Below are positions 1 to 9,178 of a stretch of 64,000 nt of DNA, one piece after another (within the stretch, counting starts at the first letter, position 1; each line of letters begins with the position of its first letter). This DNA is from UBA721 sp002705165 (lineage in GTDB: Bacteria > Planctomycetota > Planctomycetia > Pirellulales > Pirellulaceae): positions 868,001 through 932,000 of the forward strand of contig JBJLEF010000001.1 of NCBI GenBank assembly GCA_045565995.1, in the 5' to 3' direction. The notes below the pieces were generated by a model that ran no database searches, had not been told where the DNA came from, and saw only the letters and a program-made list of their open reading frames with translations. Position numbers and translations under genes: made by a program.

Positions 1-1647
1 CCCGAAATACGCCAGGATGCCGCGTCGCATTTCCTTGTCATCGAATGTTTCGCCTCCAAGTTTTAATGGCATCACCACATTGGGGTGATACAGGTGCTCC
101 GCTTCCTGACGCAAGATCTTCACAAACAGAATGTGTCGAATAACCTTCATTCCGCCGCCCGTACTTCCAGCACAACCACCAATAAACATTAAGCCAAGTA
201 ACAACGCTCGCCCAAATTGATTCCACTCATTGAAATCGTGTGTGCCAAAACCTGTCGTGGTAATAATCGCAACGACCTGAAACAGGCCATACCGCAGCGA
301 TCTCGAGAGCTTTTCAAATATCGTAGTATCAGCTGTGTCATTTGGAACATCCCAATCACCATATGACAATCCGTACAGCATGACCAAAAAGGTGACCATG
401 CCGATAATTCCTAAATAGACTCGTAGCTCTGTATCTTTCAATACCTGCCTGATCTGAGTCTTCCAACGCACGAAGCGTGATTCATTACCGGCCTTAAGGA
501 TGACCAATAAATAAAGCAATGCGAAATTAGTGCCTGCCAAAACCATAAAGAAGGTGATCACGTAATCAACATAGGCACTGTTAAACGCTCCCACACTTGT
601 GTCATAGGTACTGAACCCACCGGTCGCCATGGTGCCGAAAGCATGGCAAAGTGCATCAAAAAGGTTCATTTCAAAAAGCAACAGAATGGCCAATGTGGTG
701 TTTAAAGCAATGTAGAGACTGCCAAAACGCCAGGCTGCATGTTGCATTCGTGGGGTATTCCCTTCTTTTGTCGGCCCCGGCATCTCGGCCCGCATTAAAG
801 CCTTTCCGGCTGAACTTCCACCAAGCAATACAACAAACAACACAATGATTCCCAATCCACCTAGAAAGTGCGTTGTGCTGCGCCAAAACAGAATGCAGTG
901 CGGCACAAATCCATGATCCTCCAATTTGCTAATCACAGTAGCGCCGGTTGTACTAAAGCCAGACTGGGATTCAAAGATTGCATCCCCAAACCCCATCCGG
1001 ATCCAGGTAACTCGAACCCGAGTTTTCGCCTCAGTTTCGTTGCCATCAAGAGTCAGCTTTGCCTTAATTCCATCTGTCTGCTGAAGCACTGTCAGTGCTT
1101 GTTGCACCTCTGCTAACAGAAGTTGAGTCACTTCAGATATTTTCTCTATGGTGATGCCTACCGATGGTTTTTGAGGAGCATTAATCACTGCATCCAAGAC
1201 CCGATACTGCTGATCACTAAGTGTTAGTTGATAGGGTTCCCAATTTTGTCGCCAGTGATAATTGTGTTCATAAACTTCCGCATACTGTCGACTTTCAAGA
1301 CGAATTGTTGGCGCATACTTCACGCCCGCGATCATATAAGGAAGACCTCCTAGCAGAGTAGCAATAACCCAGCTCAGACCAACTGTTGCCATCGCTTCCT
1401 TACGATACAATCCCTCACTCTTCTCTCCTTTTGCCCAATATCGTAGAAGAATACCAACCACTAGGCTTAGGGCAACACTGCATAGCAAGCCCCGAACACC
1501 GTCAGATTCAAACGACAATGAGGAATAATCTTCCTCAAGACTGCGGTGCCCAAACCAAGGAATGGCAAACAGACAGCAAACCGACATGGCCGCTGCTACA
1601 AAGAAGCAGACAATACTGAGGAAGTAACTAACAACGCGATAATTCAT
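1..1647 (-). CDS. trkH: TrkH-family potassium uptake membrane protein (3' end outside window)
   Basis: Translocating subunit of a Trk potassium uptake system in the inner membrane. The frame starts at the ATG at 1647 and is still open at base 1 (549 codons seen). Visible TrkH signatures are hydrophobic N-terminal helices, a first pore loop FESQSGFSTTGATV, a second with TMATGGFSTYDTS, a third with ITTTGFGTHD, and the late CAGSTGGGMKV segment. It lies 6 bp after trkA, so the two are probably one operon. Unusual: about 90 extra residues sit between the membrane helix ending LPYMIAG and the first pore loop (roughly bases 980-1310). They include a stretch, LSDQQYRVLDAVINAP onward, that looks like a winged-helix fold. 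The family assignment is firm; the insert's function is unknown. Confidence 0.93.
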   Translation of the reverse strand, partial: MNYRVVSYFLSIVCFFVAAAMSVCCLFAIPWFGHRSLEEDYSSLSFESDGVRGLLCSVALSLVVGILLRYWAKGEKSEGLYRKEAMATVGLSWVIATLLGGLPYMIAGVKYAPTIRLESRQYAEVYEHNYHWRQNWEPYQLTLSDQQYRVLDAVINAPQKPSVGITIEKISEVTQLLLAEVQQALTVLQQTDGIKAKLTLDGNETEAKTRVRVTWIRMGFGDAIFESQSGFSTTGATVISKLEDHGFVPHCILFWRSTTHFLGGLGIIVLFVVLLGGSSAGKALMRAEMPGPTKEGNTPRMQHAAWRFGSLYIALNTTLAILLLFEMNLFDALCHAFGTMATGGFSTYDTSVGAFNSAYVDYVITFFMVLAGTNFALLYLLVILKAGNESRFVRWKTQIRQVLKDTELRVYLGIIGMVTFLVMLYGLSYGDWDVPNDTADTTIFEKLSRSLRYGLFQVVAIITTTGFGTHDFNEWNQFGRALLLGLMFIGGCAGSTGGGMKVIRHILFVKILRQEAEHLYHPNVVMPLKLGGETFDDKEMRRGILAYFG

Positions 1648-1653
1648 AGCAGT

Positions 1654-3042
1654 CTACCGACTCGTCCCACTGAATTTCTCGACTACATCACTCACCGCAT
1701 CTTCGTGGATCAAAGCGACAACGTAATCACCTGCTTGGAAATGATCATCCCCGCGGGGCACCCGAGCCTCGCCCTGGCTGGAAACAGCGGCAATCAAGCA
1801 CTTACCTAAAGGCAATGCCAAATTTACCAATACATGTTCTTCCGCAGCCGAGCCGGATTGAACTTCAATTTCATACACTCCGATATCGGTTCCTGGCAAC
1901 GGATTTGAAGAAATCACAGCACCGGTCGTTAAAAATGTCTGGACCTGCTCAACCATTACGGTCCGCGGACTCACAGCACGATTGATCCCCAAACGACTGA
2001 TCACCTGCGCGTAATCCGGTCTCGAAACGACACAAACGATCGTCTTATCCTCTCGTTCCACCCCCGGCATGCTGTTAACAATGTCGTCCACTTCAACACT
2101 GGTCATGATATTGCTTTCGTCGTCACCCATACAAGCCACGAAGAAGTCGGTCTTCTCAACATGTTCTTCAAGCAAAGTTTGACGATAGGTAGCATCAGCG
2201 TGGAGCACTGTCACGTCCGGCAACTGAGTCGCCAGTAATTCACTGCGTTCCTGATCTCGCTCAATCAAAATCGCATCGTATGGTCCGGATTCCAGAATCG
2301 TCGCCAAATAAACCGCGACATTTCCACCACCAGCGATCACCACTTCTTTCTTTTTTTGATTCTTCAGTGCTTTATCAAGAAGAGCATCTACATCTTCATC
2401 ATCACCAATCAGAAGGATCTGATCGTCCGCCTGCAGGACATCTTCCGCGTTGGCTAGACGTGTTGTCGTTTCCTGGGACTCTTCATCGAAACGCGTGATA
2501 GATCCAATGCGAACCGATCCTGGAAGCTTTAATTCTTTCAGGGGGGTGGCAAGAATCTTCGCGTTTTTACTCAGTTGCACGCTCTGAACTTTAATCGAAC
2601 CTCGAGCGACGTATTCGACAACAACAGAACCAGGCGTTCGAATCTCCTGTGCCAACTCAATCGCTGTTAGCTCTTCGAGACTAATTAATCGGTCAATTCC
2701 AAATTCGGTCTCATAGTCAAACGTACTCTTATCAAACATCACGGGTGAATGAATTCGAGCAACCGCTCGGCCACATCCCATGCGTTTGGCCATACTGGCG
2801 GCAAGGACGTTTTTTGATTCATCGCCGGTCACCGCCAGGCACAAATCCATGGCAAGAGTCTGTGCCTGAAACAGCAAGGTGGAATCTATGGCTGAGCCGA
2901 CAAATGCCTGCACATCAAAGTGATCATTTAATCGCTGAATCACTTCAGGATTGGTGTCAATGACTGTTACATCATGGTCAGGGCAAAGAGTCTCAGCAAT
3001 CCAACTGCCTACCGTGCCGCCGCCAAGAATAATGATTCGCAT
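1654..3042 (-). CDS. trkA: TrkA, NAD-binding regulatory subunit of Trk potassium uptake
   Basis: Cytoplasmic gating subunit that binds NAD(H)/nucleotides and controls TrkH. The protein (462 aa from the ATG at 3042) has the expected duplicated layout: an N-terminal Rossmann domain with GGGTVGSWIAE, a first RCK_C-like segment, a second Rossmann domain with VVIAGGGNVAVYLA near residue 240, and a second RCK_C segment to the end. An upstream ATG at 3066 would add eight residues; I prefer 3042 because the glycine-rich loop then follows the start directly, as in the family. It precedes trkH by 6 bp. No anomaly seen. Confidence 0.93.
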   Translation of the reverse strand: MRIIILGGGTVGSWIAETLCPDHDVTVIDTNPEVIQRLNDHFDVQAFVGSAIDSTLLFQAQTLAMDLCLAVTGDESKNVLAASMAKRMGCGRAVARIHSPVMFDKSTFDYETEFGIDRLISLEELTAIELAQEIRTPGSVVVEYVARGSIKVQSVQLSKNAKILATPLKELKLPGSVRIGSITRFDEESQETTTRLANAEDVLQADDQILLIGDDEDVDALLDKALKNQKKKEVVIAGGGNVAVYLATILESGPYDAILIERDQERSELLATQLPDVTVLHADATYRQTLLEEHVEKTDFFVACMGDDESNIMTSVEVDDIVNSMPGVEREDKTIVCVVSRPDYAQVISRLGINRAVSPRTVMVEQVQTFLTTGAVISSNPLPGTDIGVYEIEVQSGSAAEEHVLVNLALPLGKCLIAAVSSQGEARVPRGDDHFQAGDYVVALIHEDAVSDVVEKFSGTSR

Positions 3043-3171
3043 ATGAGGTGTGCGATAAACCTCCAATTAGTATTCGATGAGACTGCTTTTATTTTAATAA
3101 GCTCAAAGCAAATATGCCAAGTAACTCAATAACCGGCAATCGCTAGTCTCGCAAAGAATTCCTTGTTGTAG

Positions 3172-3411
3172 CTAATTAAAGAGGCTAACAATTAATGCCA
3201 CAACAAACACGCCAGCGGTCAAAACCAGTAACCACCTGCCAATTTTAATTGCCTCAGCGATTATGACTCGCCAATCTTCATGACGAGTAGCGCCGTAGAC
3301 CAGACTCGTGCAAATAACCAAAGGAACCAGGTACAAAAGTTGTTCCCAGCCGGACATAGCTTCTGGCCCCGCGCCAAACAGTGTTAATTGAGAGAGGAAA
3401 CTGATCACCAA
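3172..3411 (-). CDS. Small two-helix membrane protein, unknown function
   Basis: A 79-residue protein with two hydrophobic segments (around YLVPLVICTSLVYGAT and LLVLTAGVFVVALIVSL). The start is TTG at 3411 or GTG at 3408, and it overlaps the stop of the upstream membrane-protein gene by a few bases, which indicates translational coupling. I do not recognise a named family. Coupling suggests it works with the upstream protein. It is supported mainly by its clean membrane topology and tight overlap. Confidence 0.65.
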   Translation of the reverse strand: MVISFLSQLTLFGAGPEAMSGWEQLLYLVPLVICTSLVYGATRHEDWRVIIAEAIKIGRWLLVLTAGVFVVALIVSLFN

Positions 3412-3962
3412 ACTTCTTCTCCCTCTGTATCATCTGTCTCATCTGTCTCATCTGTCTCATCCATAATGAATTCAGCGTTGTAGACCATCGGCCCGCAAGC
3501 AGCATCAAAGATGGCAAACATATTCAATAAGCCCGCTACAAATGTATAAAGCGTACCCATCTGGAAATATGCATGATAATCGGCATGCCAATCGATACGC
3601 TCGCTACGAGTCGGTGGCGAAAATTTTCCCCCAAACAAAGGCCGACGGGTTTCGCCTGCTGCTTCCTGACCTCGAACAACACGGTTTTGTATCACTGCCG
3701 GAATCGCTGCGGACCCCACAAAACTCTGGCCTAAAAACTGCCAGCGAATATCTGGCTGTCTAAATGAACAATAGACAACTTTACCTCCACTCATTTGCAA
3801 GCCCGTAATGAACAGCAGAGAGACGGAGATAAAAATCGCAATGCCCTTCGAAGTGCGACCCTGATATAGGTGCCCCATGCCGGGCACCAGCCACGCAAGC
3901 AATGCCGCAGCACCTCGATTTTTCAAGTCGAGATCGAATTCATATTCGTCTTCAATTGCCAT
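3405..3962 (-). CDS. Planctomycete-type membrane protein (possibly DUF6677-like)
   Basis: A 185-residue protein. After a short acidic N-terminus comes a segment AALLAWLVPGMGHLYQG and a following helix, the pattern of TM2-like/DUF6677-like membrane proteins, and another hydrophobic stretch lies near residues 135-155. The C-terminus is a run of Asp-Glu-Thr units encoded by a 9-bp tandem repeat (about 3424-3462). It overlaps the next gene at 3405-3411. Function unknown; the family name is a tentative match from the N-terminal motif. Confidence 0.65.
   Translation of the reverse strand: MAIEDEYEFDLDLKNRGAAALLAWLVPGMGHLYQGRTSKGIAIFISVSLLFITGLQMSGGKVVYCSFRQPDIRWQFLGQSFVGSAAIPAVIQNRVVRGQEAAGETRRPLFGGKFSPPTRSERIDWHADYHAYFQMGTLYTFVAGLLNMFAIFDAACGPMVYNAEFIMDETDETDETDDTEGEEVW
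3424..3462. repeat. 9-bp tandem repeat (catctgtct unit)
   Basis: About four copies of a 9-bp unit, in frame, near the 3' end of the membrane-protein gene on the minus strand. It encodes the repeated Asp-Glu-Thr tail, so copy number can change without a frameshift. Confidence 0.85.
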
Positions 3963-4077
3963 TTATTCTGTACCTTCATGCCTCGAGCGACCTGTTGCGA
4001 CATCCATCCCAGGATTAAGAACTTTGCTGCGGGCGACTTTATTGTAATCCACCATATTAATCTGCGGTACTGGACAA

Positions 4078-4806
4078 TTATTGTCCTAACAACAATTGAG
4101 CTGCGACTGCCATCGCGGCCGTTTCAATCCGCAGAATCCTCGATCCCAACTCTACTGGTTTCCAACCGGCAGTAATCGCCTTGGACACTTCCCCCATACT
4201 GAATCCACCTTCTGGGCCAATCGCAATTCCTGCCGTTCCAGACTCTATATTTAGTGCAGCAACCGTCCGCGACTGAATCTCGGTAGCGACGTCAGCCGAA
4301 CGTGGATGAGCAATCCAGGCATGATGAAATTGCTGTGCGAGAAATGCAGAAAGCGTACATGGCTCACTAATCTTCATCAGGTGATTTCTTCCACACTGCT
4401 TGGAGGCTTCCACAACCTGGCGACGCAACCTTCCAATCGCCTTTTCAACGGGCTGTGCGACTCCGTTTTCAGTCATCAATGGAACCACTTGATAAACACC
4501 TAGCTCCACAAGCTTTCCTATGACCCATTTCTGACGGTCTCCCTTGGGTAGCGCAATACCCAAGGTCAATTGCACCGCCGGCTCCCGAGATACCCTCTCG
4601 GAACCCAGAACCTCTAGCGTCACATCATTGCGCCGCACATCCACAATCCGTGCTTCCCATTCAACCCCGGAACCATCAAATAACTCAATGACAGTACCAG
4701 CTTTAGCCCGCATCACTTTAATTAGATGCTGGGCTTCCGGGCCGTCCAGAATGATTTCAGCAGCGTCGACCAAGGGCGACTGTTCCAGATAATACCGTTG
4801 TCCCAT
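4078..4806 (-). CDS. rsmE: RsmE, 16S rRNA m3U1498 methyltransferase
   Basis: SPOUT-class methyltransferase that methylates N3 of U1498 in 16S rRNA using S-adenosylmethionine. The 242 aa are a normal length. Seen: N-terminal PUA-like region with EAQHLIKVMRAKAG, LGIALPKGDRQKWVIGKLVELGV in the middle (key part KGDRQKW), and the C-terminal trefoil-knot motifs IGPEGGFS and LGSRILRIETAA. It starts 15 bp after the stop of the upstream barrel-protein gene, so it may be co-transcribed with it. No anomaly. Confidence 0.95.
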   Translation of the reverse strand: MGQRYYLEQSPLVDAAEIILDGPEAQHLIKVMRAKAGTVIELFDGSGVEWEARIVDVRRNDVTLEVLGSERVSREPAVQLTLGIALPKGDRQKWVIGKLVELGVYQVVPLMTENGVAQPVEKAIGRLRRQVVEASKQCGRNHLMKISEPCTLSAFLAQQFHHAWIAHPRSADVATEIQSRTVAALNIESGTAGIAIGPEGGFSMGEVSKAITAGWKPVELGSRILRIETAAMAVAAQLLLGQ

Positions 4807-4821
4807 CTTATTCCGTTTGCC

Positions 4822-5679
4822 TTAGTAATCGATTGTCATACCGACCGTTAGATAGTCCGCTTCAAACGAACCCAATTGCAGGTTCTCATAACCAATGGAG
4901 AGCCGAGCTCTTTTCAAGTATCGCGAATAGCTAGTCTTAAATCGAGTTAGGTTCGCTTCGCCAATTACTCCCAGATCTAAATCAAACTCAATCACACTAG
5001 GTTTGTCTAAGTAAATTGAACCGCCATAGGTAAAATTAAATCCTTTGCCGGAACTGTTGGAATCTGCCTGCCAGTTATATCCAATACCCGTCCTAAATTC
5101 CGAATTTGCCGACTGAGCAAACCTCCATGTCAGATTGATATCACCAAGCCAGGTTTGGTCATGATCTCCCTGCGCGTCCTGTTCGCGTAAGTAATCAAAG
5201 GAAGCATCAAGACCAAAACGGGAGCGTGTATCAAACTGCAATCTGGTAGTTACCTTTTGCTGTGGCCCAAAGTCAGCTCCATACTCTGTCCCCAGGCTTA
5301 GCCGAGTCTCTTTTAATTCGGGGGTCCAGAGTGGTTCGATCAGAAGATTTCCCGAGTGTTGATCGGCAAAGGGGTAGCTCGTGAAGTAAACTTCCTGATC
5401 GTGATCATCGAGAAGGTATCGAGGGCCAGAGAAGGGAAGTAGTAAAATGTGTCCCAGTGGATTACCCCAACCCGAAAGATCGACCGAATCATCACTGTCC
5501 TCGTCATCTTGCCACTCATCTTCCTCTTCCGGGTGACGACGCTCATGAGTACGGGGAAGACGATGTGGCCGCGGAGCACCTTCCACAGATTGCCTTAAAC
5601 TACCAAGGGAGTTCTGAGCGCATAAAGTCTCGCCCATTCCAATCAATAAGACTAGTGCCAACAATACTATGCGCCGCAT
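4822..5679 (-). CDS. Secreted protein, probable outer-membrane beta-barrel
   Basis: A 285-residue protein with a signal peptide (MRRIVLLALVLLIGMGETLCAQ), an acidic, low-complexity stretch at about residues 45-70, then alternating amphipathic strands ending in an aromatic residue (final residues TIDY), typical of outer-membrane barrels. The start at 5679 is chosen because GAGGAG lies 12 bases upstream; an in-frame ATG at 5691 directly abuts that purine run. No named family recognised. The gene directly precedes rsmE. The barrel call is inference from strand pattern and C-terminus. Confidence 0.7.
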   Translation of the reverse strand: MRRIVLLALVLLIGMGETLCAQNSLGSLRQSVEGAPRPHRLPRTHERRHPEEEDEWQDDEDSDDSVDLSGWGNPLGHILLLPFSGPRYLLDDHDQEVYFTSYPFADQHSGNLLIEPLWTPELKETRLSLGTEYGADFGPQQKVTTRLQFDTRSRFGLDASFDYLREQDAQGDHDQTWLGDINLTWRFAQSANSEFRTGIGYNWQADSNSSGKGFNFTYGGSIYLDKPSVIEFDLDLGVIGEANLTRFKTSYSRYLKRARLSIGYENLQLGSFEADYLTVGMTIDY

Positions 5680-5952
5680 CAGAACAATCATCTCCTCTCG
5701 CTCCGAATATTAAACGCTGAAGAAACTTTGAATCAACCCAAATAGTGCGAGCAGAGATCCTCAATGGCAGCGAATTCCAGACGGTATCAAGGGGGCTAAA
5801 AGGTGAGACTCACAAGAAAGCATCCTCTGGTTCGCAGTATCCCAAGGTCCCAAAAACAGGAAGAAGCCGACTCAAGACACTATTACGAGACTGTGCGATC
5901 TATTAATCCAACTGCAAACCTATCTTTTTGGATTTGCAATCAAGCTGAAAAG

Positions 5953-6756
5953 TCACTCCATCCAAGTTAGTGGATCCGATTCCTGACGGCTGGCCCAAAC
6001 AGAAACATCCGGGAATTCTGCCGTAAGTTGGGTGGCTAATGTTTCCAATGCGAAGCGTTCACTGGCATAATGCCCAGGCAAAATCATCGCCATACCAATT
6101 GCCTCAGCTTCCAAACAGGTATGAAATCTGGCTTCCCCTGTTAGCAGCACCTGACAGCCTGCTCGCGAAGCTGAATGAATGAACTCTCCGGCACTTCCAC
6201 AGCCGATTCCTACGCGACTAACCTGCCTCTCAGGATCACCCACGATATGCAGTCCTGCAATCTGCAAGAATCCGGCGACCGTGGAAGCCAATGCACCTAA
6301 TTGCACCGGCGGGCAATCGCCTCGACGGCCTTTACCTAGACCCCCTAAAGACGCACCATCATCCAGCTCAAATGGCCTCAGGGGTTTCACCTCAGAGAGC
6401 CCCAAGCCATCAGCCAATTGCTGATTGATACCGCTGCGGGCTGAATCAAACGCCGTGTGAGGACTATAAATTGCGATGCCATTCGAAGCCAACTTCCATA
6501 ACACACTGCCCGTCGGCGAATCGGTGCTGATACGTTTGACACCTTTGAAGGGAATGGGGTGATGTGTCACAACCATATTTACATTTTCAGCAATGGCTTC
6601 CTCGGCAACCGCACTCGTCACTGTTAAGCAGGTCATTACTTTGGAAACAGATGTCTGGCGATCTCCCATCAAGAGGCCCACATTATCCCAGTCTTCAGCC
6701 AAAGCCGCTGGCGCAAACGATTCCAAATAACGGCATACATCAGCAACATTTGTCAT
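5953..6756 (-). CDS. Nif3/YbgI-family dinuclear-metal protein
   Basis: Member of the Nif3-like (GTP cyclohydrolase I type 2/NIF3) family, which forms hexamers with a dinuclear metal site; the physiological reaction is unsettled. The 267 aa from the ATG at 6756 show DNVGLLMGD near the N-terminus, the metal-binding THHP motif, the GCGSAGEFI segment, and the C-terminal HYASERFALETLA motif that provides further ligands. Longer in-frame starts to 6882 run into the upstream gene and would not match the family N-terminus. Probably transcribed after the secreted-protein gene ending at 6791. Confidence 0.9.
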   Translation of the reverse strand: MTNVADVCRYLESFAPAALAEDWDNVGLLMGDRQTSVSKVMTCLTVTSAVAEEAIAENVNMVVTHHPIPFKGVKRISTDSPTGSVLWKLASNGIAIYSPHTAFDSARSGINQQLADGLGLSEVKPLRPFELDDGASLGGLGKGRRGDCPPVQLGALASTVAGFLQIAGLHIVGDPERQVSRVGIGCGSAGEFIHSASRAGCQVLLTGEARFHTCLEAEAIGMAMILPGHYASERFALETLATQLTAEFPDVSVWASRQESDPLTWME

Positions 6757-6790
6757 GCGAAGCTCTTTTTGAGAAAGCAAGTGCGATTGG

Positions 6791-7309
6791 TTACTCGTCT
6801 TTTTCTTCAGATTCAGCCGGAACGGGTTCAATCGTTCCAAACAGATGCCCACCAACTTCGCCATGGCTCCAAGTTCCGGCATACTTGTTCTTGTAGATCA
6901 CCACTCGAGAACTAAATGTTCCCAACCCAGGAATATTCGCGTTGGTGAGTGTGATAACTGGAGTGGTGTCAGCCCACTGTACTTGTAAAGACATCGGAAC
7001 AGTGATGTCTTTTCCTCCGTATTGTACTCGAGCCGTAAACAACCAGTATTCTCCTTCGGACAACTTCTTAACCGACTTGATCGTATAAGTCTCTTTAGGT
7101 AAATCACCTTTTTGCTCGCGGCCGAGCACCGTAAAGTTTCCTTTGAACTGGACGTTGCTTAGCTTCTTTTCAAACAGGTCATACAGCTTCTGCTTTTCGG
7201 GCGAAACGTTCGGGGCAGCAGATTTATCCTGCGCAACCGATTCTGAAACCATAAACAAGCTAAATACAATCGCCCAACAACATGCAGAAAGATTACCAAT
7301 TCGACTCAT
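6791..7309 (-). CDS. Secreted protein, unknown function
   Basis: A 172-residue protein with an N-terminal signal peptide ending near SESVAQ and an otherwise soluble, beta-rich-looking sequence ending in an acidic tail (ESEEKDE). A stretch NIPGLGTFSSRVVIYKNKYAGTW suggests an export or extracytoplasmic beta fold. I do not recognise a family; similar secreted proteins are common in planctomycetes. It lies 34 bp upstream of the Nif3-family gene on the same strand. Confidence 0.75.
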   Translation of the reverse strand: MSRIGNLSACCWAIVFSLFMVSESVAQDKSAAPNVSPEKQKLYDLFEKKLSNVQFKGNFTVLGREQKGDLPKETYTIKSVKKLSEGEYWLFTARVQYGGKDITVPMSLQVQWADTTPVITLTNANIPGLGTFSSRVVIYKNKYAGTWSHGEVGGHLFGTIEPVPAESEEKDE

Positions 7310-7451
7310 CGCAACACCTTTGAATCCTCAATGATTAATGATCTTGATTTGATTTAATAGATTGTTCTAGTGACCCGCTTCGAGCTCGACGTCTACCGAA
7401 CTCCTTCCGTCATTGTCACTGCTAATATAGATAGTCGCAAGCAACTTAGGA

Positions 7452-8234
7452 TTAGATTCTTTTGAGCTGTTCGATGGTCTCCGCGATCTCCAGTTGTGGA
7501 TTCCTCGAAAACTCACGATCCACGGTAAAATAACCCGAGTACTGCTGCTGTTCGAGCAGACCAAAGATTTCATCAAAATCGACGACGCCACTACCGAACG
7601 CAACTTCTTCACCGCGCCCAGATGCTATGTCACGCATTCCATCTTTGATATGCATATGACCAATAAATGGCGCCAGGGCCTGTGCTGCTTCTGAAGAGGA
7701 AAATCCATTCATGATTAAACTCGCCGGATCAAAATCGACTGCACCACATCCTGGTGGCAACTGCTCCAACAGTTGAGCCATCGTCCGACCATCCTCAGTT
7801 CCTGTTCTTCCTGCTAGCGACACACCGACACGCTGCCCATGTTCGCCAATATTAGTAAGGATATCCCGCAGCATTTCGAAATCCGGATGACTACTATCCT
7901 CTGGAACTCGCCCAAGACGGTTCACAACGACTTTAGCGCCAAGTCTGTAAGCCAAATCCATGGTACGTTTAGTCGCTTCGACGCGTCGGTCCAAATCTGC
8001 ATAAACGTTGTAACCACGCCGAGTTTGAAACGTCAAAGCACTTACTGCCAGCCCCTGATCTTGTAGCAATTTGCTGATATGACGGATCGCCGTATCACTC
8101 AGATCGCGCATGTCCAATTCGGAGCGGGCATCAATTTCCACTGCTTCCGCTCCTATTGAAGCGGCAGTCATTAAAGCCTTCTTGAACGGCTGCTTAAAGC
8201 AGGCCAGTCGTACAGCAGTTCGAATCCGAAGCAA
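7452..8234 (-). CDS. Sugar phosphate isomerase/epimerase (AP endonuclease 2-like TIM barrel)
   Basis: A 260-residue xylose-isomerase-like TIM-barrel protein, presumably a cytoplasmic sugar isomerase or epimerase since no signal peptide is present. Seen: GAEAVEIDARSEL near the N-terminus, the middle FDPASLIMNG segment, HMHIKDG and a C-terminal EREF-like VDREFSRN, the usual positions of metal-binding acidic and histidine residues. The substrate cannot be told from sequence. The divergent neighbour at 8444 leaves about 210 bp of shared upstream DNA. Confidence 0.85.
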   Translation of the reverse strand: MLRIRTAVRLACFKQPFKKALMTAASIGAEAVEIDARSELDMRDLSDTAIRHISKLLQDQGLAVSALTFQTRRGYNVYADLDRRVEATKRTMDLAYRLGAKVVVNRLGRVPEDSSHPDFEMLRDILTNIGEHGQRVGVSLAGRTGTEDGRTMAQLLEQLPPGCGAVDFDPASLIMNGFSSSEAAQALAPFIGHMHIKDGMRDIASGRGEEVAFGSGVVDFDEIFGLLEQQQYSGYFTVDREFSRNPQLEIAETIEQLKRI

Positions 8235-8443
8235 TGTATTTCCTCTACAAACTATCTAAGCGTAAAAATCTTGATGGTCATCGTATCATCATCCAACTAC
8301 ACCCACTAACACAACCCTACTTCTCTATTATGCTCATTGAGCAAACAATCGTCTGTCAATACAATGAGACATTCACCAACATCCCTATCCGTTGTCGCTC
8401 ACCAGCAATGACGGAGTGTTCTAATTCGTAGTCGTGGTATTTC

Positions 8444-9154
8444 ATGCCTCAAAAGTTTCTCACTACATTGCCTGTCTTCAATGAAGTCAAATACGTTAAT
8501 GAGGTTCTGGATCTTGTGAAACAATATAGTCCGGAAGTGCTTGTGGTTGATGATGGGTCAACCGACGGGACGGCCGAACTTCTCGCACAACGCAATGACG
8601 TAATCGTTATACAGCACCAGCAGAACTCCGGGTACGGCGCTGCCCTTAACACCGCATTTCACTATGCGATTGAACATGACTACGATACCGTCGTCACCAT
8701 TGACTGTGATGGGCAACATGAGCCGCAACGTATTCCGGAATTTGTAGAAGCTTGTACTGACGGTGTCGACATTGTTTCCGGCAGTCGCTACCTGAAGCAA
8801 TTCGACGAAGACACGGCTCCACCGGAACAACGACGAAAAATCAATCAAACTGTTTCTGCCGAAATCAGTCGCCGACTGGGAATCACTCTGACAGATGCCT
8901 TCTGTGGTTTCAAAGCTTACAGCACATGCGGCTTAAAGAAACTGAATCTAACTGAAAACGGTTATGCGATGCCTCTGGAACTCTGGGTTCAGGCAGCGCA
9001 GCATGAATTAAAGATTGTTGAATGGCCAGTTCCACTCATCTATTTGGATGAAGAACGATCGTTTGGTGGAGTACTTGATGACGCCACAACCCGCCTCGAA
9101 TACTACCATCTAGTGTTAGATCGAAGCATTGCCAAAACCAAGCAATTTGCCTAA
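8444..9154 (+). CDS. Family 2 glycosyltransferase (dolichyl/polyprenyl-phosphate mannosyltransferase-like)
   Basis: A GT-A fold glycosyltransferase of 236 aa that transfers a sugar from a nucleotide donor. Seen: TLPVFNEVKYVNEVLDLV at the N-terminus, VVDDGSTDGTAELL, the donor/metal-binding DCDGQHEPQRI, and SGSRYLKQ. The set resembles polyprenyl-phosphate mannosyltransferases, but it lacks C-terminal membrane helices, so the acceptor is uncertain. It heads a run of four plus-strand genes with short gaps (to 13925). Confidence 0.88.
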   Translation: MPQKFLTTLPVFNEVKYVNEVLDLVKQYSPEVLVVDDGSTDGTAELLAQRNDVIVIQHQQNSGYGAALNTAFHYAIEHDYDTVVTIDCDGQHEPQRIPEFVEACTDGVDIVSGSRYLKQFDEDTAPPEQRRKINQTVSAEISRRLGITLTDAFCGFKAYSTCGLKKLNLTENGYAMPLELWVQAAQHELKIVEWPVPLIYLDEERSFGGVLDDATTRLEYYHLVLDRSIAKTKQFA

Positions 9155-9178
9155 TCAGGTTGGACGACGTGGATTGAT

